A stretch of DNA of 64,000 nucleotides from Clostridia bacterium (GTDB taxonomy: Bacteria > Bacillota > Clostridia > Christensenellales > DTU072), in assembly GCA_017403145.1 (NCBI GenBank), contig JAFQOO010000007.1, positions 62,001 through 126,000 of the forward strand. Direction: 5' to 3'. Of the stretch, positions 1 to 13,200 are shown piece by piece. The notes beneath the pieces were generated by a model, which saw nothing but the letters and a program-made list of their open reading frames with translations, searched no databases and had not been told where the DNA came from. How positions within the stretch are numbered: position 1 is the first letter of the stretch; each line of letters starts with the position of its first letter. The translations under genes and the position numbers were made by a program.

Positions 1-3000
1 TCAAGAGGATATACTCTCGTTGAATTTAGTCCTAGCACGGGATACCAAATAGGTGCCGGCGAGTTGTTATATTACTATGCAAACGCTCCCGAAAACGGCG
101 TTAACGATGCTCCTTACTCGATTGGTGAGCATAAGTTAAAGTACGATATTATGGTAGACGATGCCGTAGTTGACGTAAGGGTTATCAATTATAACGTTAC
201 TATAGGTAATTTGTCGGTCAAGATTAACGAAAGCGAATCTATCAAAAACGGTGGATATGATAGAGCCTCCGGTTGGGCAAGACGTATGTACTATAACTTG
301 AAAGTAGATAATCTTTTGAGCGGTGGTGCCGAGGCATATTACTATTCTACCGATAACGGAGCAACTTGGACCAAGATAGATGGTACTATCGAAAGTGGAA
401 GCGAATGTAAGATGTCATTCGTTACTCCCGAGGTAATAAACGATACCCAAGTAAGAAGTTATATATTTATTGCAACTCACGAAGCTAACGGTATGCCAAT
501 GGTATTCGGTGATAAAACATACAACGTGGTTGCAGGCGCTGCAACGCATACTCTTGTAAAAATAGATACAGTAGAGCCTACGCTAACCAACGTAACCGAA
601 ACTACCGCACTTAACGGTGCTTGGACTATGTCTAGCGTAGATTTCGAGGCACTTGCAAGCTTTGGTGGAAGCGGTGCCGTTATCGACGTATGTTATGTGG
701 ATAAATCCAGCTCATTCATAAAGGTTGATAGTAATATCGCTCTTAATAACGGAGAGTCCGAAATCAATACGGAAAACGAAACCGTTTCCTTCAAACTAGA
801 TACTCAATACAGCGGTAAAGTTAAGATTAGAATTAGAACGGGTTCCGGTTTAACCTATGAAGTACCCACCGAATTTGACGTTAACGTCGACCTAACTGCA
901 CCTATCTTTAGCGCTACCGAAAAAAATCATACCGCAAATACCGCGCAAGGCTGGATAGGACTAGCAACCGAAGTTTCGTTCACGATAGATAACGTGGGCG
1001 GTTCGCCACTCCTTGAGCCTTTTGCAACCGATGAAGATGGTCAACACGTTGAAATAACAAACGTTACAGACAATAAGTATTGTTTAACAATAAGCGATTC
1101 CAGAGTCTATAAGGTTGTTGCAAAGGACGAAGCCGGTAACGTAAACGAGATACTAATCCAAGAAAAGATTGACGTTGAAACGGTTCAACATATATATAAC
1201 GAAGAAAGCTATAAAGCGGGTAATTGGGCAAAGATTGGCTCAAAGGTTATGTTCGATATGAATATGGGCGCTAGTGGTGCAAGACTACGCGCTTCCGTTG
1301 ATGGTGGCGATTATATACCCGTAACCGAGTTCGTAGGCTCTCAGTTCGGTATGGTTAAAGCAAACTTCACGCTTGAATACGAAATACCCTATTCCGAGCA
1401 AGTAAAGACCTATAATTTCCAAATTGAAACGGGCACCGGCGCAATAATTAACGTTGCGTTTGGCGAAGTAAAATTCGATATAGAGGCTCCCGTTTATACT
1501 CTTGAAACCGATTTGAGTGAGTGGCAAGGTGCAAAATGGACCTCGACCGCTATCGTAGCAACGTTTATCGCAGTTGATAATCAAGGTAGCGTAAATTCCG
1601 GCATAAAGGAAGTTAGCGTGGATAACGGTGGCAAGATTGTTGATTTAGGAAATAATAGATATGAATTAAAAATTGATAAATGTACCGACTTTACCATAAC
1701 GATTATGGATAAAGCGGGCAACACTATCCAAGAAGTAGTTAGAGCTAACGTTGATATTTTAACTCCCACTTTGTTGCTAACTGCATACGTTGGCGGTGGC
1801 AATCCCCAAAACGTTGAAGAGGAACTTACCGACGAGGATAGAGCTAACGTATACGACTTTAATAGCTGGATTACTAAAGCCAATGCAGAGCCTTGGGTAA
1901 GAATAGACTTTACTATTCAACAACTTACTCCTTCGGGCGCTAAGATAGAGTACTCCATTGATAATGGAGCAACTTGGAAGGTGCTAACTCCCACGTTCAC
2001 TCTTGCTTCAGGCGAGCTTAGTGGCGAGGTTTCTACCAGCGTATATTTCGATACCGAACAAAATAGAAAATATGCTTTCCGTTTGGTAACCGGTTCTCAA
2101 AGAGAGGTAAGATACAATGCTCCCGATGGAGAAGACCTCTTTATTAGAATAGACTTTACAGCACCCACCCTTCGTAGCGAAGTATTTAGAGTGGGCAACA
2201 ATGCTAACTTTGACCTCAAGAACGTATGGGTAAACCAAGACGGACAATATTGGATAATGCTACAAGATACTCTTGCAGGTTCGGGCGCAAATCCCCAAAG
2301 CATTATTTTGAAAGAATATGCACTCGACGTAAGCGACGATAGCATTTTGGACGGAACCGCAGTTCCCACCGAACGTACTATGTCTAAGTCGGGCGACTAT
2401 TTCGTATACGATATGACGGAAGCTAAGAAATATCAACTTTATTTCGAAGACTATGCAGGTAACGCATACGAGGGTGATATTTTCGTTCCTCATATCGATA
2501 AAACTTCGGGCTTTAGCTTGAGTATAAAAGCAACCAAATATACTCCTTCGGGCTCTAACGATGCAGGCAATCCTTTGACCGATAGCGATTGGTTGAATGC
2601 TAACGAATACGTAATTTTCGAAGGAACCTCTACTTTCACCCAAGGTAGCGGATTTGGTCCTAGTGGTGGCGAACTACAATTCTCTATCGATGGTGGTAAT
2701 ACCTATCAATCGGCTAAGAATATCAATGGTGAAGACGTTCAAGTAACGCCTACAACCACTAATAAGTACGAAATCAAGACTTCCGCCGAGCAATATTACA
2801 CCTACAAGTTTAGGTTGGTAACGGGTGCTGGCGTAGAGTACGTTTTCGATAAAGAATATACCGTTAAGAAAGATAATACCACTCCCTCTATAAGCACCAT
2901 TCTTGCATATGCAGATGGTCAAGCTTATGCAGGCGAATGGACCAAGAACAATTTGCGCTTTACCATTAACGTATCGGCAGGCGTATCGGGTGGCGCAGTT

Positions 3001-6000
3001 TATTATGGCGTTGGCGCAAGCAAGGAAGAGGCAGTATGGACTTCCTTGATAGAGCTACCCAAGAACACGGTACAAGCAAACACCTACTACTACACCGTAG
3101 ATAGCTCTGCAAACACCAATTACTACTTTAAAGTAGTAAGCTCTCGTCCCGACGTAGAAACCATTAGTGCTAGCGAACACGTGGTTAAACTAGATAATAC
3201 CCAAATTGATGCGAGTGTTAGAGCCCATAAAGAAGGTGGCGACGCAGTTGTAAGCGGTAGTTGGGTACATACAAGCACTTTCGTTGTATTGGACGTTAAG
3301 CTTATCGGTGAAAGTGGTATCGACACTATTTGGGTAAAGAGTGATAGCGGACTAGGCTATGGCGAATACGTTGAAAGCAGTGATTCTTTCATATTGCAAG
3401 AAAACACCTCTGCACTAACCAAATACGTATTCAAAGTTATATCGGTTAGTGGTATGGAGCAAGAAACCGAAGAGTTCGTTATCGGTTACGATGACGTAAT
3501 CCCCGAATTTAACTACGACGTCGTAGGTAACAAGCTACCTTCAGGTAACCTATACCAAGATTGGTACGTTTCCGATATCGACGTTTCGATAAGACTAACC
3601 AATCAAATAGCTTCCGGACACCAAATTTATTATTCATATAGAGAAAACGTAGCTAACGCAGAGTACTCCGAATGGATACTTGCAAGCGATAATTTCGTAT
3701 TGAGCGATAATGGTGTTCAAGGCGGACTAGACCGTTATTATAAATTCAAAGCTGTTACGGGAAGCGGTTTGGAAGTGGAAAAAGAAGAAAGATATCTTCC
3801 CATAGATACCTATGATTACGAGGTAAAAGCAAACCTCTACGTTGGTAACGTAGAGAGCGACGAAGCTCACGAATATGCCGAAGTAGTTGGCGCAGGTATC
3901 TATCATAGAGGCGACAGCGTAACCGTATCGATAACTCCTAACGCAACCTATACCATTAGAACCATAAAAGAAATCAAGGGCGAAAGTGAGCAAGTACTAT
4001 TCAATTTGAGTTATGAAGCAAGCTTTACTTCTACCGAAACTATGGTATACACGATAGGCAATGCTCCCATTAGCTTGGAAGTAGGCTTCTATAAAGAAGT
4101 AACTATCGAGTATGGTATGGCAATCGACGACGGAGTAGTAGTTGATAATACCGCTCTATTACGTCAATGCTTGCAAGAGGGCGACGTAGTAGAAGTTCCC
4201 TTCAAGGCGGAGGAAGACGATTTTGATATTTTCTTTGGTACTCTTAGAGAAAAGGTAAACAGAACTTACGTAAAGGGCGAAAACATATTTGATAGGGCAA
4301 ACGCTATCAAGGAAATAGGCGAGTATGAAATCAACGTTGAAAGCCTTGACGAAAACTACGTAATAATGAATGGTAGCGAAAGAATGGTAGTCGTATACTT
4401 TGTAAACGAAGGAACGATACTAAATCCCTACTTGATTAACAACTTGAAGGATTTCTATTATATCGACGAATATATGCATTACGAGGATGGTTATGAAAGC
4501 CTAGACGAAAGAGCATATCTTGGCGAAAATAGAAGGAATGCTTACTTTAAGCAAGTAGCAGATATCGTATTTACCGAAGCGGAAGCCAATGCGTTTACTC
4601 CCAATGGTGATAAAGGCGAAGGATATACCAACGAGTTCAAGGGCACTTATGATGGTGATGGATACGAATTCGTATATGGCGGTACCTTCGTAACAAAGAG
4701 CGACTTTGGTCTATTCCTTAACGTTTCTTTAGGTTCCTCGATTAAGAACCTCGGCGTAAGATATAGCGTCCGTGTCGAAGACGTAGAAGACGTAACGGTA
4801 GGTTTGGTAGTCGCTAATTCCGTAACCGGTGGTATCAGCTCGGTATATGCAATTGGTAACGTATACGTTGCAGGTAGTACCGGCGTTAAAGTGGGCGGAA
4901 TAGTAGGTAGCCTCACCGCAGGAAGCCTTGTTTCCGTATCCTTCGCAGACGTAAGCATCACTATCACTCCTCTAGTGGAAGGTGGCGTTCTCAAAGCTTC
5001 TAGCGGTTACTTCGGCGGTATGGTAGGCTATGCAAACGGAGCTTATACCGCAAAGGTATATACCGTTTCTAGGATTACCTTGACCGATAGTGAAAAATAC
5101 TCCATAACTGCTCCCTCGGGTACCGATTTTGCCTATGCGGGTGCTGTTGTTGGTTATATAGAAAACCTAGAGGCGGCGGGCAATACTCCCCAAAGTGGTA
5201 ACGAAAGCTATTATCTTGAAAACAACGTAAGTTACGATGGTTCAATAGAAAGAGGTCTATCTCTTGGTAACCGCGATACCTTTGGACAATATAATAGTTT
5301 AAGGCACGCGAGCGCGAACATAGATTTCTTCGCAGGTTCTTTAGAAGGTACCGCAAGCAACGTTAAGATTGTTAAAGAGGTTACCGTAAAGCAACTTGTA
5401 AACGTAAGAATAAACGGTATTAAAGAGCAAGTTGGAATGATGGGCGATGGTACTACCGAAAATCCCTTCTTGGTAGATAGTCAAGCGAAACTTGCTTACG
5501 TAGAAACCTTCCCGTGGGCAGTATTTAAGCAAACGGTAGATATTTCTTTAACTACCGACAACAATGGTAAAGTGGTATTTGCCGATAAGGTACCTTTCGT
5601 AGGCGTATACGATGGTGATAGCCATAGCATTATTTGCGCAAACGTAGAAAGTGATACTACCGCGTATGGCGGATTATTCGGTGTAGTTAGCGGAACGATA
5701 AAGAACCTAAAGGTTATTAACGCAAGTTACCTATATGGTGGCGAAAACGAGCTTTATGCAGGTGGACTAGTAGGCATACTAGAAGGTGGTAGCGTTCAAA
5801 ACGTAGTAGTAACCGGCACTATCGAAGTTGATAGCACCGCAAAGGTAATTTACGCAGGCGGTATCGTTGGCGTAATGATTGGCGGTAATATTGATAACTC
5901 GATTAGTATGGTAAACGTAACCGCACTAGGCGTAAACGTTGTAGTAGGCGGTGTAGTTGCACAAGTTCAAGGCAATGCAAATATCCAAAACGTTGTAAAC

Positions 6001-7104
6001 CTTTCCACTATAAGCGCTCATTACGACGAGAAGGCTAACGTTGGAGCAACTTTGGGTAACGTAAATAGCGAAGAAGCCAGACTACAAAACGTATATCACT
6101 TGTTACAAAACGCATACGCAAACGATAAAGGTATATCCTCTGCAATAGGATACGACGTTGGTGCAAGAGTAAGCGACGTTGTTGCAAAAACGCACCAAGG
6201 CATTATGGAAACCTCGGTTGCTATCGGCGTTGTACAAGATATAGTAGGCGCGCTATATCCCTTCGAGGGAACGGGCACTAAGGCAGACCCCTTCCAAATC
6301 GATAGCTACGCTAAGCTCGAACTCGTAGGTAACTATATGTACGCAAACTTTGTGCTAACCGATAATATCGTAATAGGCGACTTGAACGACGATGGTAAAC
6401 TCGACTCTGCTGATGGTTACGATTATCACTTTGAAGTAATTGGTAAGGGCGCAACCTTTACCGGTTCGTTAGATGGCGACGGATACTCCATACTAGGACT
6501 ATCGGATAGCTTGTTTGCAGTCAACTCGGGTGCAGTTAGCGATATTACCTTGAACCTAAACTACAAGGTATACGCAAAGGAAAGTGATATTCCCGAAAGT
6601 GATAAGGTTATCAATGCCGAAACGGGTGTAGAATACACCTCTTCAAAGGTAGCAGGCAAGGGCGAAGATATAGTATTCGGCGCACTAGCAAAGGTCAATA
6701 CCGCAACGGGTAGCTTAATACGTGTAACTGTAACGGGCGATATTTACGTTCGTACCTCCGGTAGCACTAAGGTAACCCTCGGCGGTTTCGTCGGCGTAGA
6801 TATGGGCGGACAGATAGTAGCTTCTCAAATAAGCGCAAAGGTATCCGTTCGTGCAAGTCAAATGGTAGTGGGCGGTATCATTGGTGAAATAAAATATAGC
6901 GACCGCGCTCTCAACCAAATAACCACCAACTACGTATTGGTAACCGATAATCTGGATTTAGGCGGTGGCACGGCAATAGCAGGTTCGTTTATAGGAAGAA
7001 TAGGCGTTAGCACCAACTATGAGCCTGACTATGCTTCCAGCACCGAAGTGATAGTAAACGGAACGTCTCTTGGTAACGAACGTTACGTGGGCTTATCAAA
7101 ATAA
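1..7104 (+). CDS. Giant secreted Ig-like/GLUG repeat protein, 5' end missing
   Basis: The reading frame is open from base 1, so the gene begins before the window; 2,367 residues are visible. Residues about 1-1280 hold at least nine Ig-like modules of about 120 residues, each opening with a D-x-T-x-P-like strand (for example VDLTAPIF, FDIEAPVY, IDFTAPTL, KDNTTPSI) and carrying a sensor-like phrase such as YSIDNGATW. The C-terminal part has three modules that start with a G-T-x-x-P-F-x-I-x-S pattern followed by GLUG-like GGLVG/GGIVG turns (near 4410, 5445 and 6270), probably beta-helix folds. A dockerin/EF-hand-like DLNDDGKLDSAD lies near 6385. The protein ends in YVGLSK with no LPXTG and no transmembrane anchor, so any anchor would be N-terminal or non-covalent. 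The next giant gene follows after 98 bp with no terminator seen, suggesting co-transcription. An adhesin or cell-surface scaffold role is inferred, not shown. Confidence 0.85.
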   Translation, partial: SRGYTLVEFSPSTGYQIGAGELLYYYANAPENGVNDAPYSIGEHKLKYDIMVDDAVVDVRVINYNVTIGNLSVKINESESIKNGGYDRASGWARRMYYNLKVDNLLSGGAEAYYYSTDNGATWTKIDGTIESGSECKMSFVTPEVINDTQVRSYIFIATHEANGMPMVFGDKTYNVVAGAATHTLVKIDTVEPTLTNVTETTALNGAWTMSSVDFEALASFGGSGAVIDVCYVDKSSSFIKVDSNIALNNGESEINTENETVSFKLDTQYSGKVKIRIRTGSGLTYEVPTEFDVNVDLTAPIFSATEKNHTANTAQGWIGLATEVSFTIDNVGGSPLLEPFATDEDGQHVEITNVTDNKYCLTISDSRVYKVVAKDEAGNVNEILIQEKIDVETVQHIYNEESYKAGNWAKIGSKVMFDMNMGASGARLRASVDGGDYIPVTEFVGSQFGMVKANFTLEYEIPYSEQVKTYNFQIETGTGAIINVAFGEVKFDIEAPVYTLETDLSEWQGAKWTSTAIVATFIAVDNQGSVNSGIKEVSVDNGGKIVDLGNNRYELKIDKCTDFTITIMDKAGNTIQEVVRANVDILTPTLLLTAYVGGGNPQNVEEELTDEDRANVYDFNSWITKANAEPWVRIDFTIQQLTPSGAKIEYSIDNGATWKVLTPTFTLASGELSGEVSTSVYFDTEQNRKYAFRLVTGSQREVRYNAPDGEDLFIRIDFTAPTLRSEVFRVGNNANFDLKNVWVNQDGQYWIMLQDTLAGSGANPQSIILKEYALDVSDDSILDGTAVPTERTMSKSGDYFVYDMTEAKKYQLYFEDYAGNAYEGDIFVPHIDKTSGFSLSIKATKYTPSGSNDAGNPLTDSDWLNANEYVIFEGTSTFTQGSGFGPSGGELQFSIDGGNTYQSAKNINGEDVQVTPTTTNKYEIKTSAEQYYTYKFRLVTGAGVEYVFDKEYTVKKDNTTPSISTILAYADGQAYAGEWTKNNLRFTINVSAGVSGGAVYYGVGASKEEAVWTSLIELPKNTVQANTYYYTVDSSANTNYYFKVVSSRPDVETISASEHVVKLDNTQIDASVRAHKEGGDAVVSGSWVHTSTFVVLDVKLIGESGIDTIWVKSDSGLGYGEYVESSDSFILQENTSALTKYVFKVISVSGMEQETEEFVIGYDDVIPEFNYDVVGNKLPSGNLYQDWYVSDIDVSIRLTNQIASGHQIYYSYRENVANAEYSEWILASDNFVLSDNGVQGGLDRYYKFKAVTGSGLEVEKEERYLPIDTYDYEVKANLYVGNVESDEAHEYAEVVGAGIYHRGDSVTVSITPNATYTIRTIKEIKGESEQVLFNLSYEASFTSTETMVYTIGNAPISLEVGFYKEVTIEYGMAIDDGVVVDNTALLRQCLQEGDVVEVPFKAEEDDFDIFFGTLREKVNRTYVKGENIFDRANAIKEIGEYEINVESLDENYVIMNGSERMVVVYFVNEGTILNPYLINNLKDFYYIDEYMHYEDGYESLDERAYLGENRRNAYFKQVADIVFTEAEANAFTPNGDKGEGYTNEFKGTYDGDGYEFVYGGTFVTKSDFGLFLNVSLGSSIKNLGVRYSVRVEDVEDVTVGLVVANSVTGGISSVYAIGNVYVAGSTGVKVGGIVGSLTAGSLVSVSFADVSITITPLVEGGVLKASSGYFGGMVGYANGAYTAKVYTVSRITLTDSEKYSITAPSGTDFAYAGAVVGYIENLEAAGNTPQSGNESYYLENNVSYDGSIERGLSLGNRDTFGQYNSLRHASANIDFFAGSLEGTASNVKIVKEVTVKQLVNVRINGIKEQVGMMGDGTTENPFLVDSQAKLAYVETFPWAVFKQTVDISLTTDNNGKVVFADKVPFVGVYDGDSHSIICANVESDTTAYGGLFGVVSGTIKNLKVINASYLYGGENELYAGGLVGILEGGSVQNVVVTGTIEVDSTAKVIYAGGIVGVMIGGNIDNSISMVNVTALGVNVVVGGVVAQVQGNANIQNVVNLSTISAHYDEKANVGATLGNVNSEEARLQNVYHLLQNAYANDKGISSAIGYDVGARVSDVVAKTHQGIMETSVAIGVVQDIVGALYPFEGTGTKADPFQIDSYAKLELVGNYMYANFVLTDNIVIGDLNDDGKLDSADGYDYHFEVIGKGATFTGSLDGDGYSILGLSDSLFAVNSGAVSDITLNLNYKVYAKESDIPESDKVINAETGVEYTSSKVAGKGEDIVFGALAKVNTATGSLIRVTVTGDIYVRTSGSTKVTLGGFVGVDMGGQIVASQISAKVSVRASQMVVGGIIGEIKYSDRALNQITTNYVLVTDNLDLGGGTAIAGSFIGRIGVSTNYEPDYASSTEVIVNGTSLGNERYVGLSK

Positions 7105-7202
7105 CTAAATATTGAGTAAAACAAGTAACAAAAAACAACTAAAAACCAAAGAAAAATATATCAAAACACAAAAAACATTGCAAAGTCATAGAGAGGTAGA
7201 AT

Positions 7203-10200
7203 ATGAATAAGCAGTTTGAAATAATACCTATGGAAGTTAATGCTCCGAGCGAGGTTGCTATAAAGCCAAAATCGCCCGCTCTAAAACTCCTAAAGTATGC
7301 ATTGATTGGGGTAGCAGTCTTCCTTGCACTCGTTATCCTATTTACCCTTGGGGCAAACGAAATCAACCCCACGGTAGAAGGTTTTATGCAAAAAATAGGA
7401 ATGGGCGAGCAATTTGTCGTAGCGGAAAAAGCTCCCGTAGCATACGCTTGGTCTAACCCTTATAGGTCTGATACGGATTCTAGCATTAACTATGTTAACA
7501 CGTTGTCGACAGGCAATATGGTTGTTGCTAACCAAACCAACGTTTTGGTACCACAACAATCATATAACACTTGGAACTATGGTCATAGCGGTGGCACGGG
7601 TGGCAAGTACGTTACGTCGAGCGGAATGATAGCGGAGACCAAGGAATCATTCGCGGTACAAATATTATTCTACGTCGATATTTATATTGATGATTTTGCT
7701 TACAACGCAATAAAGAATCGTCAAATTACAAATTGTTCCGTTGCTATGCACGTTGAAGGCGTGGGCACCGGTAACGCTGACGATATGGGTACTATTTATG
7801 GAACTTTCTTCCTTTGCTCTTCGGAAACGGGCTCTGCAGGTGCCGGACTCAACGATATGGGTTCTACCTTTAAAAACGTAGCTGTTGATAAATTCACTGA
7901 CAATTTCTACCTTGGAAGAAACAACTATGACTTTAGCGGTTCCATCGATTTGGTTGGTGGTGAAAAAAAGATAAGGTTTGGTTTATATTACTACGTAAAC
8001 AAAGAAGACGGCGAAGGTTTTATGTGGTCAACCCCGGACTGCTATGCTCCTGCTCCTACCATAACCTCGGCATTCGATACGGATGATTATAAAAAAGGTA
8101 CGTTGAAGTTGCAAGTAGGAGGCGATGCAGGTGGTGGCAATATCATTCCCGTTGCGAGTGGTAGCTTTAACGGTGCACAACTACTTAACAGCTTCGAAGC
8201 AGAGGCATCTTATAGTTCTTCTTATGCTTTGGGCGGTACCGCTGTAATAAACGATATAAAAGCACAACCCAACGCCGGATATTTCTTCTCGGGGTGGAAG
8301 ATATCGTCGGGAAGCTTGTCTAGCTCGCCATCGTTGACCTCTACGACGTTTAGTATAAAAGGCGGGCCCTACCTAAAAGCAAGTACTACGACTACGGTAA
8401 CGGCTTACTTTAGAAAGATTACGATAAACGAAGAAGGTCTTACTTTGACCTATCTACAAGAGTTAGCATCTAATGGCAAATTGGTGCTTTCCGCAGATGG
8501 AAAACCTACTGCTATACAACAAGGACCTTACGTTACCATTCCTGCAGCAAACTCCGATACCGGAACCTCTCGTTCGTTTACAATCGTAGGTGGTAACTAT
8601 ACCGATACCAGTACGACCTTTAGCTCGAGCTATAGGATATATCAATCTACCGATGGCGGTGGATACAATTCCGATATAAGACCTACCAAGGCAGGTACCT
8701 ACAGAATGGTAGTAGGTGTCTTCTTCTCCGGCGACGAAAAGACGTCGTCCAAGGTGCTTGGTTCGTATATAGTTAAATCGTTTACCATTGGCCAAGTTAA
8801 CGTAGCCTATAACGTAAACGACCCTAACGCTAAACCCACCTCTTCGAATATAGCTACCCGTCCTTATTCGGGCAATCCCTATACTCCGGAACCCGGATAC
8901 GTTGACGTTACGGTAGGAGGACGTCCTTATAGAATGTTGACCTCTACCGATTTTACAATCAATAACTACGTTAATAACGTAAATCTAACTCGTGATGCCG
9001 AGGGAAATATTATTAACGGTGCTTATGCGGTTATAGATACTAAAGGTAACTTTACCGGACAAACCAGAGTAAGCTTTGGTATTACTCCGCTTGACGTTGG
9101 TGATTTTACCTATGAGTCGGCAATGGCTGTAGAAATACAAAAGAACCATAATATTATTTATACGGGTTACGAGCAAAGACCGGGTACAGGCTCCGGCTCT
9201 TACGACTATGGCGTAATAGCAATTCGTATTACAGGTAGGGTGCTAAAAGCAGGACCATATTCATCATACGACCCCGAAAACCCAACCCAAGTTGCGGAAA
9301 GAACGGAGTTAAAGACCTTTACCTTGTACATAGGGCATCCCGACGACCAAAACGCTTATAATAATGCGTTAGGTTCAAACGAATATTGGATGTACGAGTA
9401 CGAACCCTTTACCGATAAAGCCGATGGTAGTGGTAACTATAATGGTGTTTACGATGCAGGCGAATCTTTCGAAGACAAAAATGGCAACGGTGTATTCGAC
9501 GTATATCCCGTAAAGAAATACGAAGCTATCGATAGAAGTAGTGGTGATGCAGGCTTTAACTATTTCTACGTATTGCATCAAACCTATGGTGATAATGACC
9601 TAACACAAGTTTATAGTAATAACTATGACGTATGTGAATATGGTTATGGCAACAACTTGAATACCAATTGTGCATCGTTCGATATAATGCTTCTCGAGAC
9701 TAGAAGCAATATGTATGGCGGTATCAAAGTTTACTTCAACATCAATCCACTCGACCTAGATGCTATGGCAGAGGCGGGTAACAAGATAACCGTTACTCCC
9801 CAAAAAGAAACTCACGTATATACCTCTAATGGTATCACTCCCGTTCCCAACGTAGTTTACGTAACGGTAGACGGTCTATATCCCTACCTTTACAACGAGT
9901 CTAGCAAGACCTATAGCAACAGCACGACGCTTCCTATTACATATAGTTTCGCGCGCGCGAACGCTTTGAAATATGAAGATAGCGTTCTAGTAGGCGATGC
10001 CTATGGTAAGCTAGACTTCGAAACCGATATAGATAAATCGGTAGTGGGCGAAAATTATTTCTTTGAATATTGGAATGCAACCTTCGGCGGTGTTAGACCT
10101 GCCGACTTTAGCTATAGCAATAACGTGAACGTTTCTTCGGAGGCAAAGATAACCTTTGCTCTAGAGGGTGGCGGTAACGTTATAGGTACCATAACCACGA

Positions 10201-13200
10201 ATTTTACCATTACACCTAGGTCCCTTGACGAAATCGCAACGGGCTTTGGCGAATCTTCTACCCAAAAGGTTGGCGTAATAGTATCTACCGGTGCGCAAAA
10301 CGTAGTAACCTATCAAGGCGCAACCGTAACCTATGATAGAAATGGTAATGCTATCATCACCCATATCCCCGTTGAAACGACTAGCGTTGTTCAAGCATAT
10401 CCCGATGGTACCGTTTCTCCCAAGATATTGACCGAGGGTGTCGACTTCGAGTTCTCGTTCTCCAACAATACTACCGTAACCCAAAATGCTATTATTACCG
10501 TAACGGGTAAGGGTAATTATCAAGGTAGCATTTGGGGTACTTATTATATTGCCGCTATGGACGTAAGTAAGGTGGAAAACTTGGTTGACCCCCTAGACCC
10601 CGAACCCTATACCGGTAAAAAGATTAGTCCCCAACCCAGCGTGATAATCATTAACGTTGGCGGAGAAAAAATACCAATTGAAAGATATAAGGATTACAAT
10701 ATCGTATCCGACGTTGACGAAAGCACAAACCTTGACGTTTCTTCGGTAGAAAGCAAGCAAAACTTTATTACCATAAGCTTTACCGGATACAAGAAGGGTA
10801 GTGCAAACCAAGGCGTACCGACAGGCGAAGTATATGGTAACTACTACGGAACCAATATCAAGGTATACTTTGAAATCACCAAGAAATCACTAACCGACTC
10901 CGACGTTATTACCTATGCAAACTGGAGTAACTATAAGAGTCAAGTAACCTATACCGGTGTAAAGATAGATATCGACAAGTTGAGCCTTATAACCGATAAT
11001 AACGAAGATAGAAATCTCAATACTCTATATCTATGCGATACTACCGCTAACCCCGATTTACTACTTGTATATCAAACCGACTATAAGATTTATGGTTGGG
11101 GCGACGAAAATGATAACATCAATGCCGGTGAAAATGCCGGTAGGGTATTTGTTGAAGGCTTAGGCAACTATACCGGTATAGTAGAAATCAACTTTAGGAT
11201 ATATCCCAGAAGTATTTCTACTAACGAAAAAAATATTACCGTTCAACTAGAGCATTATACATATTCCTACACGGGTAGTATGATAGAGCCTATCATTTCT
11301 TCTGTTAAAGACGAAGGAATAAGCGTTGTAAATAGACAAGCTCTAGCACAAGGCGTTGACTTCGACGTTGTATATGGTGGCGAATCCGACGACGGTCTAA
11401 TGTATAACGTAGACGTTCTTAAAGGCGGGTTGGTAACCATAGTAGGTAAGGGTAATTACCAAGATTCGATGACGGTTGATTTCGAAATAACCAAAATTCA
11501 ACAAACCATCAAGTTAGAGAATCCCTACCTATCACTAGATGCGGAAAGTGCAAAGTATAATCCTACTTTGGCTCTTGAAACAAAGGCTAAAGACGATGTT
11601 AACAATACGCTATCAACCTCTGCTAACAATGGTAACGTTGGCGTACTATATGCCGACTACGAAATAAACGCAAGCGCAGGCACTCCCGTTATCGTGGTTG
11701 CCTATACCGATGCGGTAGCTCCCTTACGTCTAGTAAAGATTAAGGCGGTTAACATCAATAAAGGTACCTCTAACGTTGTATCGGTAACCTATCTATCACT
11801 CACCGAGTACGTTGACGAGAATGGTAAGAAGTGGGCAAAGACCACCGCAAAGCTATCATTTACGGGCAACTATGGTATCTTTAGAATTTACGCGGTTCAA
11901 GAGGATGAAACTATTACGAATGGTAAGCTTAATAACAACGTAAGCAACCCCGACGCAAAGATAGGCGACACTATCTATCAAAACCGCGGTAACTATTATA
12001 GCTATAACCACACTTGGGGTACCGATGACGTTTACTCAATCTATGCAAAACGTCAAGACACTTCGGCATACGACGTACCTCAAGGTAACGATGCTATCGA
12101 AATAACCAAAGTATATGGTAACAAAGCGTTTACGCTAACCCCCACGCTAAGCTCCAACGGATTGTTCAATTACTCCGTTGCTGTTGACGGCGCTATCGAA
12201 ACCTATATTGATGCAAACGGAAACAATGGTTATGACCTCGGCGAAGAATTCGTTGACTTGAATAGAAATGGTAAGTACGATGCCGACGTTTACGTTGTCA
12301 AGGTAGAAGGCACCAGCGGACCCACCAGAAAGGTACAAGTAGGTATAGTAGGGGATGCAACCATAACCATATACCACGACGGATATGCTCCCAGCACTTA
12401 CGTTAACGAAGGCGATGATGCCAACGCATACGTTGCTTTCAGCGTAGACGTAAAGGTAAAGGTTAAACCCAGAAACCTTACCATTTCCTTCGAAGAATTG
12501 ACGGTACCTTACGGAGCTACCCCCGAATTCGTTTATACTTTTACCACCGCAGGCGGTCAAGCTACCAGCGAAAAAGACGACTTCAAGGGCTTGACTTATG
12601 AAAATAGAACTGATGATATAAACGATATTTTGACCGGATATCGTGCACTTTACATCAAGGACGACCACGGTTCGGTTGATAAGAGCCCTTACTCCATCGA
12701 AGTATTTGGCGACGAGTCCGAAATTACCAAGGGCGATTTGTATTATAACTATGAAATCAGCTATAAGAATGGTATTCTCAAGGTAGAGAAGAAGCTATTG
12801 ACCGTTAGCGTTTCTATGGATAATAGTGCGGCTAACACCCTATCAAAGGTATATGGCTCGGATAACCCCACCGAGTATAACGACACTACCGGCAAGGGCT
12901 ACAAGCTTTCTTATAGCGGATTTGAAAATAACGAAAGTGAAAGTACCCTCGGTCTAGACGGTTTGTTTACCAAGCCCTCTCTTGACTTCGAAGGCAAAAC
13001 CGTTATTGGCGTAGATAAGGATGGTAACGACGTATATAGCCAAGCAGTAACCAAGTATAGCGACGTTAACGGATACGTTATAGCGCTAACCGGCGGTACT
13101 GCTACCAACTATTACTTTGAAACCGTCAAGGTAGACCTCACCATTTCACCTGCTCCTGTAGTTATCAAGATTGGTAACACGGTAGACGGAGAGTTTATCG

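Noticed and set aside
12147..12668. Long minus-strand open frame opposite the giant gene
   Set aside because: It mirrors the plus-strand coding sequence, lacks a ribosome site and has no recognisable domain; the same holds for other antisense frames in 1-29,000.
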